IMG/VR virus record: IMGVR_UViG_3300030117_007612
Coordinates: 1-64,000 of that record
Length of the DNA stretch: 64,000 nt
Direction: 5' to 3' (one strand)
DNA from: a virus
A program made the position numbers and the translations under genes. Under the pieces are notes generated by a model that was not told the DNA's origin, searched no databases, and saw only the letters and a list, made by a program, of their open reading frames with translations. Below are positions 39,531-48,519 of this stretch, piece after piece; within the stretch, counting starts at the first letter, position 1; each line of letters opens with the position of its first letter.

Positions 39531-40115
39531 ATGCAGAAATTTACTATTGAAGACACCAAGTTTGACGATGTCATTATAATTACTCCGCGAATTTTCACTG
39601 ATGAAAGAGGATATTTTTGTGAAACATACAATGTCGACAATCTAAAAGAGTTAGGGTTTGCTGTAGATATGGTCCAAGATAATCAATCCAAATCACAAAA
39701 AAATGTTATAAGAGGATTACATTATCAGTGGGACGAGCCCATGGGCAAATTAGTCAGAGTAATCAAAGGCTCAGTAAGAGATGTGATTGTTGATATTAGG
39801 AAATATTCCCCTACGTATGGTGAGTCTGCCTCGTTTCTACTAACAGAGGAAAACAACAAACAACTATGGGTGCCATCGGGCTTTGCCCACGGTATTTTAT
39901 CCCTTGAAGACAATACGATAGTTTCATATAAGTGTTCTAGTGTATATAATTCAAGCGGAGAATCAGGAATCAATCCTTTTGATGAATATTTGAATGTAGA
40001 TTGGGGTATTGATAAGGCAGAAGCAATTGTGTCCGAAAAGGATGCAGTTGCAAAATCATTTTTAGACTATGATCGAGATCCAAAATTCTTTAGCAAAAGA
40101 GAGGCCTCCAAATGA
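39531..40115 (+). CDS. rfbC: dTDP-4-dehydrorhamnose 3,5-epimerase family (RmlC-like)
   Basis: 194 aa, the normal RmlC length. 'VIRGLHYQ' holds the catalytic His, 'VIRGLHYQWDEPMGKLVRVI' and 'DVIVDIRKYSPTYG' the conserved strands with Asp, and 'VPSGFAHGILSL' the second His loop. Converts dTDP-4-keto-6-deoxyglucose to the L-series 4-keto sugar. No RmlA or RmlB is in the window, so the substrate must come from the host or from elsewhere in the phage. Confidence 0.92.
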   Translation: MQKFTIEDTKFDDVIIITPRIFTDERGYFCETYNVDNLKELGFAVDMVQDNQSKSQKNVIRGLHYQWDEPMGKLVRVIKGSVRDVIVDIRKYSPTYGESASFLLTEENNKQLWVPSGFAHGILSLEDNTIVSYKCSSVYNSSGESGINPFDEYLNVDWGIDKAEAIVSEKDAVAKSFLDYDRDPKFFSKREASK

Positions 40116-41068
40116 AGAAGGTGTTACTGGCTGGAGGCGCCGGATTTATTGGATCGCTGCTGACCAAAGAGTTGATGAAAAGAAGATACGATGTCACTGT
40201 TGCTGATTTGTTTTGGTTTGGTGATTATCTTCCAAAAAATACAAAGGTTATAAAGAAAAACGTTATTGATCTCAATGAAGATGAATTAAAAAATTACGAC
40301 GTTGTGGTTTTTATGGGAGGCGTATCTAATGATCCCATGGCTGATTATAGCCCATCTGTTAACTTTATAGAAAACTGCGCAGTGCCATCATATCTTGCAT
40401 ATATGACAAAGCGCGCCGGCGTCAAAAGATTTATATACGCATCATCGTGTAGTGTTTATGGATACACAGCCAATAAATTAATGGATGAAACTGCGCCCGT
40501 ATCTCCAAAGTATCCTTATGGAATTTCTAAATTAGCTGTTGAGAATTCTATTATGAACATGGAGGATGAAAATTTTAGACCCATCTCCTTGCGCAAAGGA
40601 ACAGTTGGTGGCTTCTCTCCAAGGATGAGATATGATTTAGTTGTTAACGCAATGACAAAGACAGCATTGACAAAGGGCAAGATTGTAGTAAACAATCCTT
40701 CTTTGTGGCGGCCGATTATTGATATTAGAGATGTGGTGACTGCGTATATTCGTTCTATTGAGGCGAACCTAGACATCACAGGAATATATAACATCTCATA
40801 TGATAATTACACTATTGGCAGATTAGCCGATGAGATTAAAGATGAGTTATTTAATTTTGGATATGAAATCAACATTGAAACAAAAAATGTACAAGATGTC
40901 AGAAATTATAAAGTTTCAAATGAAAAAGCTAGAATAGAATTGGATTTTGTTGCGAAATATTCTCCAAAAGATTCTGTTCGTGAAATACTGACAAATATTG
41001 ATTTAGAAAATGTTGACTTTTCTGATCAGAAGTATTATAATATTCAAGTGTTCAAGGAGCTGTTTTAA
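40112..41068 (+). CDS. extended SDR sugar-nucleotide epimerase/dehydratase
   Basis: 318 aa, ATGA overlap with the RmlC-like gene. 'LLAGGAGFIGSLL' is the NAD-binding G-x-x-G-x-x-G, 'SSCSVYGY' and 'YPYGISKLAVE' the Ser and Y-x3-K catalytic positions. 'RPIIDIRDVVTAYIRSIEA' is typical of the C-terminal substrate domain. May act after RmlC as a 4-ketoreductase or epimerase. Confidence 0.85.
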   Translation: MKKVLLAGGAGFIGSLLTKELMKRRYDVTVADLFWFGDYLPKNTKVIKKNVIDLNEDELKNYDVVVFMGGVSNDPMADYSPSVNFIENCAVPSYLAYMTKRAGVKRFIYASSCSVYGYTANKLMDETAPVSPKYPYGISKLAVENSIMNMEDENFRPISLRKGTVGGFSPRMRYDLVVNAMTKTALTKGKIVVNNPSLWRPIIDIRDVVTAYIRSIEANLDITGIYNISYDNYTIGRLADEIKDELFNFGYEINIETKNVQDVRNYKVSNEKARIELDFVAKYSPKDSVREILTNIDLENVDFSDQKYYNIQVFKELF

Positions 41069-41070
41069 TA

Positions 41071-41766
41071 GTGAAAATACTGCTCACTGGTGGTAGCGGC
41101 CTTTTGGGTGGCGAATTGCAAAAACTAGACAGCGCTATCGTTGCGCCCGGTAGGGCTTTGATGGATATCAACGATAAAGAATCTTGCCGGCACTGGATTG
41201 AAAAAGAAAAGCCTGATGTCTTGGTTCATGCCGCGGCATTTACCTCTCCCCCGATTTGCGAACAGGAGCCATCAAAGGCGCGCCAAACAAATATAACTGG
41301 CACCACAAATTTAGTAGATCTGTGCGAAGAGAAAAATATTAAATTTGTGTATGTCTCAACTGACTATGTTTTTGATGGCGCCCGTGGCTTATATAACACA
41401 GATGATGCCATTAATCCAATTAACAAGTATGCGTTAACGAAAGCAGCAGGAGAATTAGCCGCCAGAACTTATGAGAACAGCCTTGTCGTTAGGACTAGTT
41501 TTTGTCAAAGAGAATTTCCGTATGAGAAAGCCTTTACCGATCAATATACTAGTCGCGACTATGTTGATATTATTGCTCCAAAGATTTTAAATTGTATTAA
41601 GTCTGATTCTGTTGGAATCGTTCACATTGGCACTGAAAGAAAAACCGTTTTTGAATTAGCCAAGCGCCGAAAGCCAGACGTTGGCGAATTGAGCATAAAA
41701 GACGTCTCATTTAATCCGCCGAGAGATACATCATTTTCTGATAAGGATATGTACTGTGAACAATAA
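41071..41766 (+). CDS. RmlD-like dTDP-4-dehydrorhamnose reductase
   Basis: 231 aa, GTG start. 'ILLTGGSGLLGGELQ' (NAD(P) loop), 'VHAAAFTSPPICEQEPSKA', 'FVYVSTDYVFDG' and 'NKYALTKAAGELAA' (Y-x3-K) are RmlD hallmarks. About 60 residues shorter than typical RmlD at the C-terminus, where it ends 'DTSFSDKDMYCEQ'. Together with the RmlC-like enzyme it could finish an L-rhamnose-type dTDP-6-deoxy sugar. Confidence 0.82.
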   Translation: MKILLTGGSGLLGGELQKLDSAIVAPGRALMDINDKESCRHWIEKEKPDVLVHAAAFTSPPICEQEPSKARQTNITGTTNLVDLCEEKNIKFVYVSTDYVFDGARGLYNTDDAINPINKYALTKAAGELAARTYENSLVVRTSFCQREFPYEKAFTDQYTSRDYVDIIAPKILNCIKSDSVGIVHIGTERKTVFELAKRRKPDVGELSIKDVSFNPPRDTSFSDKDMYCEQ

Positions 41767-42445
41767 AGTAGTATATACAGCACTATATGGCAACAAGGAT
41801 GTATTGAAAGAACCTTTAGTGATAAGTGAAGGCTTCGATTATGTTTGTTTTACTGACGATAAAGAATTGAAATCTAATGTTTGGGAATGTAGGTATACTC
41901 CGCCGGAACATACAGATCCTGTTCGTAGTGCTAAGATATTTAAAGCCAAACCGCACGAATATTTTCCAGATCACGAAGTAAGTTTGTGGGTAGATGCTAA
42001 TTTTCTTATTAAATCGGATTTAAATTTGTTTCTAGAAATAACAAATAATCTTGAAGGTGCAAACATGTCGCTGTTTCAGCACGATCAGGGGCGCAATTGC
42101 ATCTATGACGAAGCAGAGATAATTATACACGACAAAAAAGACGATCCTGAGATAGTCAACAGCCAAATGGAAAAATATAAGTCAGAAAATTATCCCAAAA
42201 ATTATGGACTTACTGCAAATTCAATTTTACTTCGGCGCCATAATTCTGATGATATTACCGAATTATCTGATTTATGGTGGGAAGAGATTGACAACTACAG
42301 TAGACGAGATCAATTGAGTTTTTGCTATTGTTTGTGGAAAAAATCAGTGAAATATTACTTATTAAGATATCCAGATATAGATATCCGTAATAATGAATGG
42401 TTTCATTGGCTCCCTCACAATTACGAATTACAAAAATGGAGTTAA
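41756..42445 (+). CDS. TOD1/MUCI70-like (DUF616) glycosyltransferase
   Basis: 229 aa, GTG start overlapping the previous gene by 11 bases. 'VVYTALYGNKDVLKEP', 'FDYVCFTDD', 'KAKPHEYFPDHEVSLWVDANFLI', split here as 'KAKPHEYFP' and 'LWVDANF', are characteristic of the DUF616 family. Putative GT-A with 'DAN' in place of D-x-D. Acceptor unknown. Confidence 0.75.
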   Translation: MNNKVVYTALYGNKDVLKEPLVISEGFDYVCFTDDKELKSNVWECRYTPPEHTDPVRSAKIFKAKPHEYFPDHEVSLWVDANFLIKSDLNLFLEITNNLEGANMSLFQHDQGRNCIYDEAEIIIHDKKDDPEIVNSQMEKYKSENYPKNYGLTANSILLRRHNSDDITELSDLWWEEIDNYSRRDQLSFCYCLWKKSVKYYLLRYPDIDIRNNEWFHWLPHNYELQKWS

Positions 42446-42446
42446 A

Positions 42447-43157
42447 ATGCTATCAGTAGTAATAGCAACATATAACAGGGCTGAAGTCCTTAGACAAAAT
42501 TTAGAGAAATTTAATGAACAAACAGATAAAGATTTCGAAGTTGTTGTCGCGATGGATGGCTCTACTGATAATACAGTAGAAATGCTGGAAAATTTCAAAT
42601 CAGATTTCTCAATCAAGTGGGTTGACACCGAAGAGACTGAAAAGTATTGTTTAGCAAAAGCTAGAAACATGGGATTAGTAGAGTGCTCCGGTGAAGCCGT
42701 TGTTGTACTGGATGACGATAGTTTTCCGACGCCCGATTTTGTTAAGGCACACAAACAATCGGTACGCCAACGAGTACTAACCGGAGGATATAGAAACTCT
42801 CACGATCCCAACGATCCGATGCACTCTAAGATGCAAAATCTTTTAAACAAATACGGCAATTGCAATCCGCACCCTATCACTGAGCTGTTGGTAGAAAATA
42901 ACTGTTGCATGTTGAGAAAAGATTGGATAGGGTGCGGAATGTTCTCTGAGAGGTTTGAGGGGTACGGCGGTTGTGGACAAGAGTTTTTTCACAGATTAGC
43001 TTACCTTGGATATGGTTATCAGTTCAACCCTAGCGCAATGATTTACCATCACAAGGAATTTGAGGGCGATAACGGATTAACAAGAGAAATGAAAACAGAA
43101 CAGGCAAGGCAGATGTCTGAATTAATTTACAAACATGCATGGAGTTATAATAAATAA
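42447..43157 (+). CDS. GT2-type (GT-A) glycosyltransferase
   Basis: 236 aa from the ATG at 42447, the natural start of 'LSVVIATYNRAEVLRQNL'. 'VVAMDGSTDNT' and 'VVLDDDSFP' are the donor-binding and D-x-D sites, and 'GYGGCGQEFFHRL' the acceptor-side catalytic loop. Compact galactosyl/glucosyltransferase-type enzyme. Confidence 0.88.
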   Translation: MLSVVIATYNRAEVLRQNLEKFNEQTDKDFEVVVAMDGSTDNTVEMLENFKSDFSIKWVDTEETEKYCLAKARNMGLVECSGEAVVVLDDDSFPTPDFVKAHKQSVRQRVLTGGYRNSHDPNDPMHSKMQNLLNKYGNCNPHPITELLVENNCCMLRKDWIGCGMFSERFEGYGGCGQEFFHRLAYLGYGYQFNPSAMIYHHKEFEGDNGLTREMKTEQARQMSELIYKHAWSYNK

Positions 43158-43874
43158 ATGAGCAATGTAGACATATTTGATATGATAGGTGAAAAACTGG
43201 AAAATGTTATTCTACCTGAAGAATACCAACAATTGTGGGACGATATTAATCTCCCAATTCAATTAGAGAAAGCCCAAAGAATGGCTCCCTTGTGGGGCCC
43301 AGATATTAAGCAATCTATGGGGAGTGTTGAATATCTTTCCGAACGCGACAAAATTTTAGAAAAACTTTCCAAGAGAGCTTATTATTTAACTCAAATTGCA
43401 CAAAAATTTAATGCCAAGAATATTGTCGAAATCGGCACCGCCCAAGGCTGGCAGTTTTACAGCTTCGCAGAGTACTGCCAACAGAATGATGGACATGTTT
43501 GGAGTTGCGATATTGAAGATAAACATAGCAAAACACACGCAGAAATATACTCCAATTCAGCCACCTTTGTACATGGGGATAGTGCCAAGTTGGCAGATCA
43601 CATTGAAAGCCTTGGGGTTAAAATTGATATGTTTTATATCGATGGCTCACATGAGGAGGGCGCCGTTTTGCAAGACGTAAAGAATCTAAAGAAAATACAA
43701 ACCGATGAAAAAACACCAGTCTGGATTTTTGATGATTACGATGAAAGATTTGGCTGTTATAATGACATTCATAAAATTGCTAAAATGGCAGAACAATACA
43801 TGGTATACTCTCCGGGTAGGACAGCCAGCAACAACCCAACGCATCAAATGCTACTTTTAGGAAGGTTTAAGTGA
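43158..43874 (+). CDS. class I SAM-dependent methyltransferase (Methyltransf_24-like)
   Basis: 238 aa. 'NIVEIGTAQGWQFYSFAEYC' is motif I (E-x-G-x-x-x-G) of class I methyltransferases; 'VWSCDIED' and 'KIDMFYIDGSHEEGAVLQD', shown here as 'MFYIDGSHEE', are motifs II and IV as in family 24 and cephalosporin-hydroxylase-like enzymes. Probably O-methylates a sugar of the glycan. Overlaps the next gene (GTGA). Confidence 0.82.
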   Translation: MSNVDIFDMIGEKLENVILPEEYQQLWDDINLPIQLEKAQRMAPLWGPDIKQSMGSVEYLSERDKILEKLSKRAYYLTQIAQKFNAKNIVEIGTAQGWQFYSFAEYCQQNDGHVWSCDIEDKHSKTHAEIYSNSATFVHGDSAKLADHIESLGVKIDMFYIDGSHEEGAVLQDVKNLKKIQTDEKTPVWIFDDYDERFGCYNDIHKIAKMAEQYMVYSPGRTASNNPTHQMLLLGRFK

Positions 43875-44821
43875 GAATTTTATATCTTGAACGAAATCAC
43901 GGCAACTCTTACTCTTATTATAATGAAATACTGGCATCGCTCCAGAGACACGATAAGGTTGAAGGAGTGGCAAAATATTCAGATTGGCACCCTCAAGACC
44001 CCAACCCGCTGGATATAAGACAGGTAATTGAGAATTGCCCCGAAACGCCAGATGCTATTGTGGTTGGCTTTGGGTGGACCGACTGCAGCGAAGCACACCC
44101 AAAGCCAATCATTGGCGTTAAGGAGTCGTCTATTCCGACGTCAATAATCCTAAACAAAGAATATTCTGCACTTGATAAAAAGCTTTCATGGATCCGGGAT
44201 ATTGACCCGGTCGCAGCATTTACAGTACACCATGATTATAAGCTCTATGAAAAGGAGACTGGCGTACCGTTTTATAAGATACCGTTTGCTGTAAATGAAA
44301 CAGTGTTTAAAAACTATGGACAAAACTATAGTCACGACTTTGGATTTTCGGGTGTTATAAGACCCGAACAAGCCAACAATTGGAGATCTAAAATCCTAGA
44401 AAGCAGCAAAGAATGGCAAGACATCAAGTTCTTTTTCACAGAACACCGACACGATAGTTTGGAATCTTATGCAAAAAGAATCAATTCAACAAAAATCTGG
44501 CTCAGCACAACAGGTCCAGCCGACCTTGTTGGCACTAGGTATTATGAAGTAATGGCGTGCAACACAACTCTTTTAGCATGCAATCGTTTTAAGAATGTTT
44601 ATGATGGTCTTTTCGAAGAGGATAAACACTGCTTTATGTTTGACACGATACAGGAGCTAGAAGACAAAATCCACTACTATATCAACAACGATGATGAAAG
44701 GAACGCAATGATTGAACGCGCGTATAACCACGTGTTAGAAAATCACACATGGAACAATCGCGGCCAAGAAATGATAAAAGTATTAACCACAAAAACGGAG
44801 GAATCAAATGGGAAAGCATAA
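43871..44821 (+). CDS. CgeB-like GT-B glycosyltransferase
   Basis: 316 aa, GTG start. 'MRILYLERNHGNSYSYYNEI' and C-terminal 'GTRYYEVMACNTTLLACNRF', plus 'ERAYNHVLENHTWNNR', match the CgeB/GT1-like group found in spore-crust and phage glycan clusters. Lacks a clean E-x7-E but has 'RYYEVMAC'. Donor unknown. Confidence 0.75.
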   Translation: MRILYLERNHGNSYSYYNEILASLQRHDKVEGVAKYSDWHPQDPNPLDIRQVIENCPETPDAIVVGFGWTDCSEAHPKPIIGVKESSIPTSIILNKEYSALDKKLSWIRDIDPVAAFTVHHDYKLYEKETGVPFYKIPFAVNETVFKNYGQNYSHDFGFSGVIRPEQANNWRSKILESSKEWQDIKFFFTEHRHDSLESYAKRINSTKIWLSTTGPADLVGTRYYEVMACNTTLLACNRFKNVYDGLFEEDKHCFMFDTIQELEDKIHYYINNDDERNAMIERAYNHVLENHTWNNRGQEMIKVLTTKTEESNGKA

Positions 44822-45713
44822 CGCAGCAGTATATATTTTATCTTCTAGGACAGACTCGCTAAAGAAGGCCCTAGAATTATTTTATGAGAATTGGAATAAT
44901 GAGTATCAATATCCAGTTTACATCTACCACTTTGACGACATTTACTCTGATGAGTTTATTAATGATGTCAAAAATACTGTAAACGAGAATATTGAATTTA
45001 TTCAAATTGATTATGGTGTGCCCTCTCATATCGATGAGAGCGAATTATTTTACAACAGGCGCTACCTAAGATATGTCCAAACTTCCTTTCCTAAGTCCAG
45101 ATTAGGATATCTGCACATGGAGCATTTTTCATCTAATTTTCATAAATATGGTGAGAAAGGTTGCGTAGGTCGAGAATTAGAACAATACGATTATATCGCT
45201 AGAATCGATGATGATTCTTGGTTTAAAGAAAAGATCGATTTTGATTTCTTCGATTATGCTGAGGATTATCCGCTAGCCACCGGATTTACTTGGAATCACG
45301 TTGATTTGAACCATCTTGAAACAAGAGAGAATCTGTGGCAATTTTATAAAGATTATTTAGATAAGTATGATCTAGCGGCAGACAACATTAAAGATGAACA
45401 GTTAAGAACAGCAATTACAGACAACAACGAAATGCTAATGCACAGTCTTAAGTGGTCGTGCGGTAATTTTAATATCTATAATGTTAAAAAGTTTTTGGAG
45501 CACGGCTGGGAAGAATGGATGGAGGAGATTAATGAATATGGTGGCCTTTATAAACATCGATGGGGAGATCTTGAAGCCCTAGGTTTGTTTGCCTATACTC
45601 ATTTTGACAACCCACTATGTGATTTAGACTTAAGAAACAAAGAACTGTACGAACCCAAGCTGCCAGAGTGCCATTATGCGCCGTCAGTGCAAGATGAAAC
45701 AAAAAGAATTTGA
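44808..45713 (+). CDS. GT15-like (KRE2/MNT1-type) glycosyltransferase, copy 1
   Basis: 301 aa. 'AVYILSSRTDSLKKALELFY' and 'YPVYIYHFDDIYSDEFINDV' at the start, 'YLRYVQTSF', 'LEQYDYIARIDDDSWFKE' (acidic D-D-D metal site) and 'FNIYNVKKFLEHGWEEWMEEIN' with 'GGLYKHRWGDLEALGLFAY' mirror the order and motifs of yeast KRE2/MNT1 alpha-1,2-mannosyltransferases, including the diagnostic GG-x-Y-x-x-R-W-G-D. It would use GDP-mannose or a related GDP-sugar, the precursor of the epimerase at 47518. Paralogue at 46436. Confidence 0.72.
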   Translation: MGKHNAAVYILSSRTDSLKKALELFYENWNNEYQYPVYIYHFDDIYSDEFINDVKNTVNENIEFIQIDYGVPSHIDESELFYNRRYLRYVQTSFPKSRLGYLHMEHFSSNFHKYGEKGCVGRELEQYDYIARIDDDSWFKEKIDFDFFDYAEDYPLATGFTWNHVDLNHLETRENLWQFYKDYLDKYDLAADNIKDEQLRTAITDNNEMLMHSLKWSCGNFNIYNVKKFLEHGWEEWMEEINEYGGLYKHRWGDLEALGLFAYTHFDNPLCDLDLRNKELYEPKLPECHYAPSVQDETKRI

Positions 45714-45720
45714 GGTATAA

Positions 45721-46449
45721 ATGTCAAAAGCTTATATAACATATTTGTGTAACGACACCTTTATTCCGGGCGCCGTCGCTCTTGTGAAATCAGGTAAGTT
45801 TTTTGAAATTGAAGAGCCTTTTGTGTGCATGATAACTGAAGATGTAACGGAAGAGGGTCGTAAAATTTTATTAGAAAGCGGGTATTCTGATTTGCCGGTT
45901 GTTGACAAAATTGTACCTGAGCGGACTGACGGCATCAAAGATCGCTATAAAGATAACAGTTGGATGATGTACACTAAGCTAAATTTATGGAGCTTAACTC
46001 AATATGAAAAATTAGCGTTTCTTGACGCTGACTGTTTGATAGTTAGTCCCGAAATGGACATGCTTGATATGCCGGCAGTCTCGGCTGTTAAAGATATTGG
46101 ATATGGCGGAATCAGTGCCGGCGTTTTAGTGTTAGATCCGAACGAGGACATCTATAAAGACATGCTTGTCGAAATCAACAACACAGAATACGACAACACA
46201 TATAGCGATCAAAGTTTCTTAGACTGGTATCTTAAAAAGAACGAAATGTGGAATGAAATACCAATTCACTATAATGCACTACAAAAAAGAATTCAATTAA
46301 CTCATGAGTTGAAAGTGTATCACTATAACGGACAAAAGCCTTGGATCACTGATCAAAGCAACAGTTGCCACTGGCAACAGGGCGATAACAAAGAGTATAT
46401 CGCTTGGATGCATTTTTATAATTTAGAGGAAAACAATGAAAAAACATAA
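45721..46449 (+). CDS. GT8 family (glycogenin-like) glycosyltransferase
   Basis: 242 aa, sandwiched between the two GT15-like genes. 'MMYTKLNLWSLTQYEKLAFLDADCLIV', given here as 'TKLNLWSLTQYEKLAFLDAD', contains the D-x-D of GT8. 'SAGVLVLDP' and 'YHYNGQKPW' (H-x-x-G-x-K-P-W) are GT8 hallmarks. Retaining transfer from a UDP-sugar. Confidence 0.9.
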   Translation: MSKAYITYLCNDTFIPGAVALVKSGKFFEIEEPFVCMITEDVTEEGRKILLESGYSDLPVVDKIVPERTDGIKDRYKDNSWMMYTKLNLWSLTQYEKLAFLDADCLIVSPEMDMLDMPAVSAVKDIGYGGISAGVLVLDPNEDIYKDMLVEINNTEYDNTYSDQSFLDWYLKKNEMWNEIPIHYNALQKRIQLTHELKVYHYNGQKPWITDQSNSCHWQQGDNKEYIAWMHFYNLEENNEKT

Positions 46450-47521
46450 CGCAGCAATTTATATCCTATCATCAAGGGTTTGGGCTTTAAAATTCTCCCT
46501 GAAACACCTATATTGGGCATTTAACAAATATCACGATTACCCTATCTATATTTACCATTTTGATGATATTTACAGTGAAGAATACATTGCCGACATACAC
46601 AACACCGTAAGCAAAAATATCCACTTCATTCAAGTTGATTATGGTGTACCTATGCACATACCAGAGGAAGATCTTTTTTATAATAAAACTGATTTATTAT
46701 ATGTAAAATCACAAAGCTTTGGTAAAAACCGAATTGGTTTTTTACATATGTGTGATTTTGTTAGCAATATTCACAAACATGAAGAATTAAAACAATATGA
46801 TTATGTTATGAGATTAGATGACGATTCTCTTTTCATAAAGGAAATTAATGAATCAGATTTGTTTGACTCATTAGATCCTAGCCAAGCCGGCTCGGGTCCA
46901 TTTGCAACCGGCATCACGTGGTCCAGCACGGCACTGGAGACGCTTGAAACTAGAGTCGGCCTGTTTTCTTTAGTTAAGGAATATGTTAAAAAATACAATA
47001 TTCAAGTTAAAAACGACCAACTCCGCGAGGCTATTGAAGAAGACAACGAAAGAAAGATGCACAAACTGATATGGTCTTGCGGCAACTTAAATTTGTATAA
47101 TGTCCGACAGTTTCTTGATCACGGCTGGCTTAATTGGATTGACATGGTTAATGAATGTGGAGGCTGCTATAAACATAGATGGGGAGATATCGAGGTAATT
47201 GGATTGTTTGCTTATATGCACTTCGATGTTCCTCTTATTGATCTTGATTTAAAGAATTCCGGAAAATATCTTGATAAATGCAACAACACTTTTGGAGATA
47301 TGAGTCATATTTTGACATACTTTGTTCAAAACACTGATCCAGTAGTAGTGTATCAATATATGAAATTTATTGGCGCCCTTGATTGCCTGAAAGAAGATGA
47401 AGATGGTAAGTATTGGGATCTCGAAGAGGTCATTATGCCACGCGCAGCAATTTTTGCGTGGGCACCCCCTCCCGTTAAGTGGTCATCAGACAATGTATAC
47501 AAAGAGGAGAAAGAATTGTGA
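46436..47521 (+). CDS. GT15-like glycosyltransferase, copy 2 with C-terminal extension
   Basis: 361 aa. The first 290 residues parallel copy 1 closely: 'HNAAIYILSSRVWALKFSLK', 'YPIYIYHFDDIYSEEYIADI', 'YDYVMRLDDDSLFIK', 'LNLYNVRQFLDHGWLNWID', 'GGCYKHRWGDIEVIGLFAY'. Copy 2 adds about 60 residues ending 'WAPPPVKW'. The duplicates flank a GT8, so they probably add related sugars at successive positions. Confidence 0.72.
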   Translation: MKKHNAAIYILSSRVWALKFSLKHLYWAFNKYHDYPIYIYHFDDIYSEEYIADIHNTVSKNIHFIQVDYGVPMHIPEEDLFYNKTDLLYVKSQSFGKNRIGFLHMCDFVSNIHKHEELKQYDYVMRLDDDSLFIKEINESDLFDSLDPSQAGSGPFATGITWSSTALETLETRVGLFSLVKEYVKKYNIQVKNDQLREAIEEDNERKMHKLIWSCGNLNLYNVRQFLDHGWLNWIDMVNECGGCYKHRWGDIEVIGLFAYMHFDVPLIDLDLKNSGKYLDKCNNTFGDMSHILTYFVQNTDPVVVYQYMKFIGALDCLKEDEDGKYWDLEEVIMPRAAIFAWAPPPVKWSSDNVYKEEKEL

Positions 47522-48486
47522 AAAAAGCATTAGTATGTGGAGCCGGCGGATTTATCGGCGGCCATCTTGTAAAATTTTTAAAAGAGAAGGGATATTGGGT
47601 CCGCGGAGTAGATTTAAAATTAAATGAGTTTGCTCCGATTAGCGATATTGCCGATGATTTTGTCGTTGGTGATTTGCGCGACATAGAAGTCATCAGAGCA
47701 GTTATTGATGAAGATATGGATGAAGTATATCAACTGGCCGCTGACATGGGAGGAGCCGGTTTTGTATTTACTGGCGACAATGATGCTGATATTATGCATA
47801 ATTCTGCACTCATTAACTTGAATGTTGCTCATGAAGCAGTTAAAAAGAACGTCAAAAGAGTGTTCTATTCGTCATCGGCATGCATGTATCCAGAGCACAA
47901 TCAGTTGGACCCTGATAATCCCAATTGTACAGAAGACTCAGCATATCCAGCAGATCCGGACTCAGAATATGGTTGGGAGAAGTTGTTCAGTGAAAGAGTA
48001 TTCTTGGCGTTTATGAGAAACCATGATTTAGAAGTCCGTGTTGCTCGCTATCACAACATCTTTGGCCCAGAAGGCACATGGCAGGGAGGCCGCGAGAAAG
48101 CCCCTGCAGCGCTCTGTAGGAAGGTTGCCAACTGTGAAGACGGCGGAGAGATAGAAGTCTGGGGTGACGGAACACAGACGCGTTCTTTCTTATATGTCAG
48201 CGAGTGTGTTGAGGCCACATATCGCCTAATGCAATCAGAATTTACAGGCCCGGTAAATATTGGCTCTGAAGAAATGATTAGTATTAATGATTTTATTGAT
48301 ATGATTGCAGATATCGCCGGCAAAGAAGTAGTGAAAAAGCACATCCCCGGCCCAATTGGTGTTCGTGGTAGAAATTCCGACAACAAGCTATACGAAGAGA
48401 AAGTTGGCTGGGTTGTTTCTCAACCGTTGAGAGAAGGTATAGAAAAAACATACGCTTGGATACAAAAACAGATTGACAATTCATAG
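47518..48486 (+). CDS. GDP-mannose 3,5-epimerase-like SDR
   Basis: 322 aa from the GTG at 47518, preceded by GAGGAGA. It matches plant GDP-mannose 3,5-epimerase motif by motif: 'LAADMGGAGFVF', 'YSSSACMYPEHNQLDP' with the catalytic Cys, 'EYGWEKLFSE' (Y-x3-K), 'ARYHNIFGPEGTWQGGREKAP', split here as 'RYHNIFGPEGTW' and 'GGREKAPAALCRKV', 'GDGTQTRSF' and 'PGPIGVRGRNSDN'. Predicted product is GDP-L-galactose or GDP-L-gulose. Reaction assignment is from conserved catalytic motifs. Confidence 0.88.
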   Translation: MKKALVCGAGGFIGGHLVKFLKEKGYWVRGVDLKLNEFAPISDIADDFVVGDLRDIEVIRAVIDEDMDEVYQLAADMGGAGFVFTGDNDADIMHNSALINLNVAHEAVKKNVKRVFYSSSACMYPEHNQLDPDNPNCTEDSAYPADPDSEYGWEKLFSERVFLAFMRNHDLEVRVARYHNIFGPEGTWQGGREKAPAALCRKVANCEDGGEIEVWGDGTQTRSFLYVSECVEATYRLMQSEFTGPVNIGSEEMISINDFIDMIADIAGKEVVKKHIPGPIGVRGRNSDNKLYEEKVGWVVSQPLREGIEKTYAWIQKQIDNS

Positions 48487-48501
48487 AATTGTTATTATAA
48501 T
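48473..48501 (+). promoter_or_regulatory. consensus sigma70 promoter inside the glycan cassette
   Basis: TTGACA (48473-48478), 17-base spacer, TATAAT (48496-48501), then AAAAAGGAG before the ATG at 48520. It overlaps the end of the epimerase gene and splits the cassette into two transcription units. Confidence 0.85.
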
Positions 48502-48519
48502 ATATAAAAAGGAGATGTT

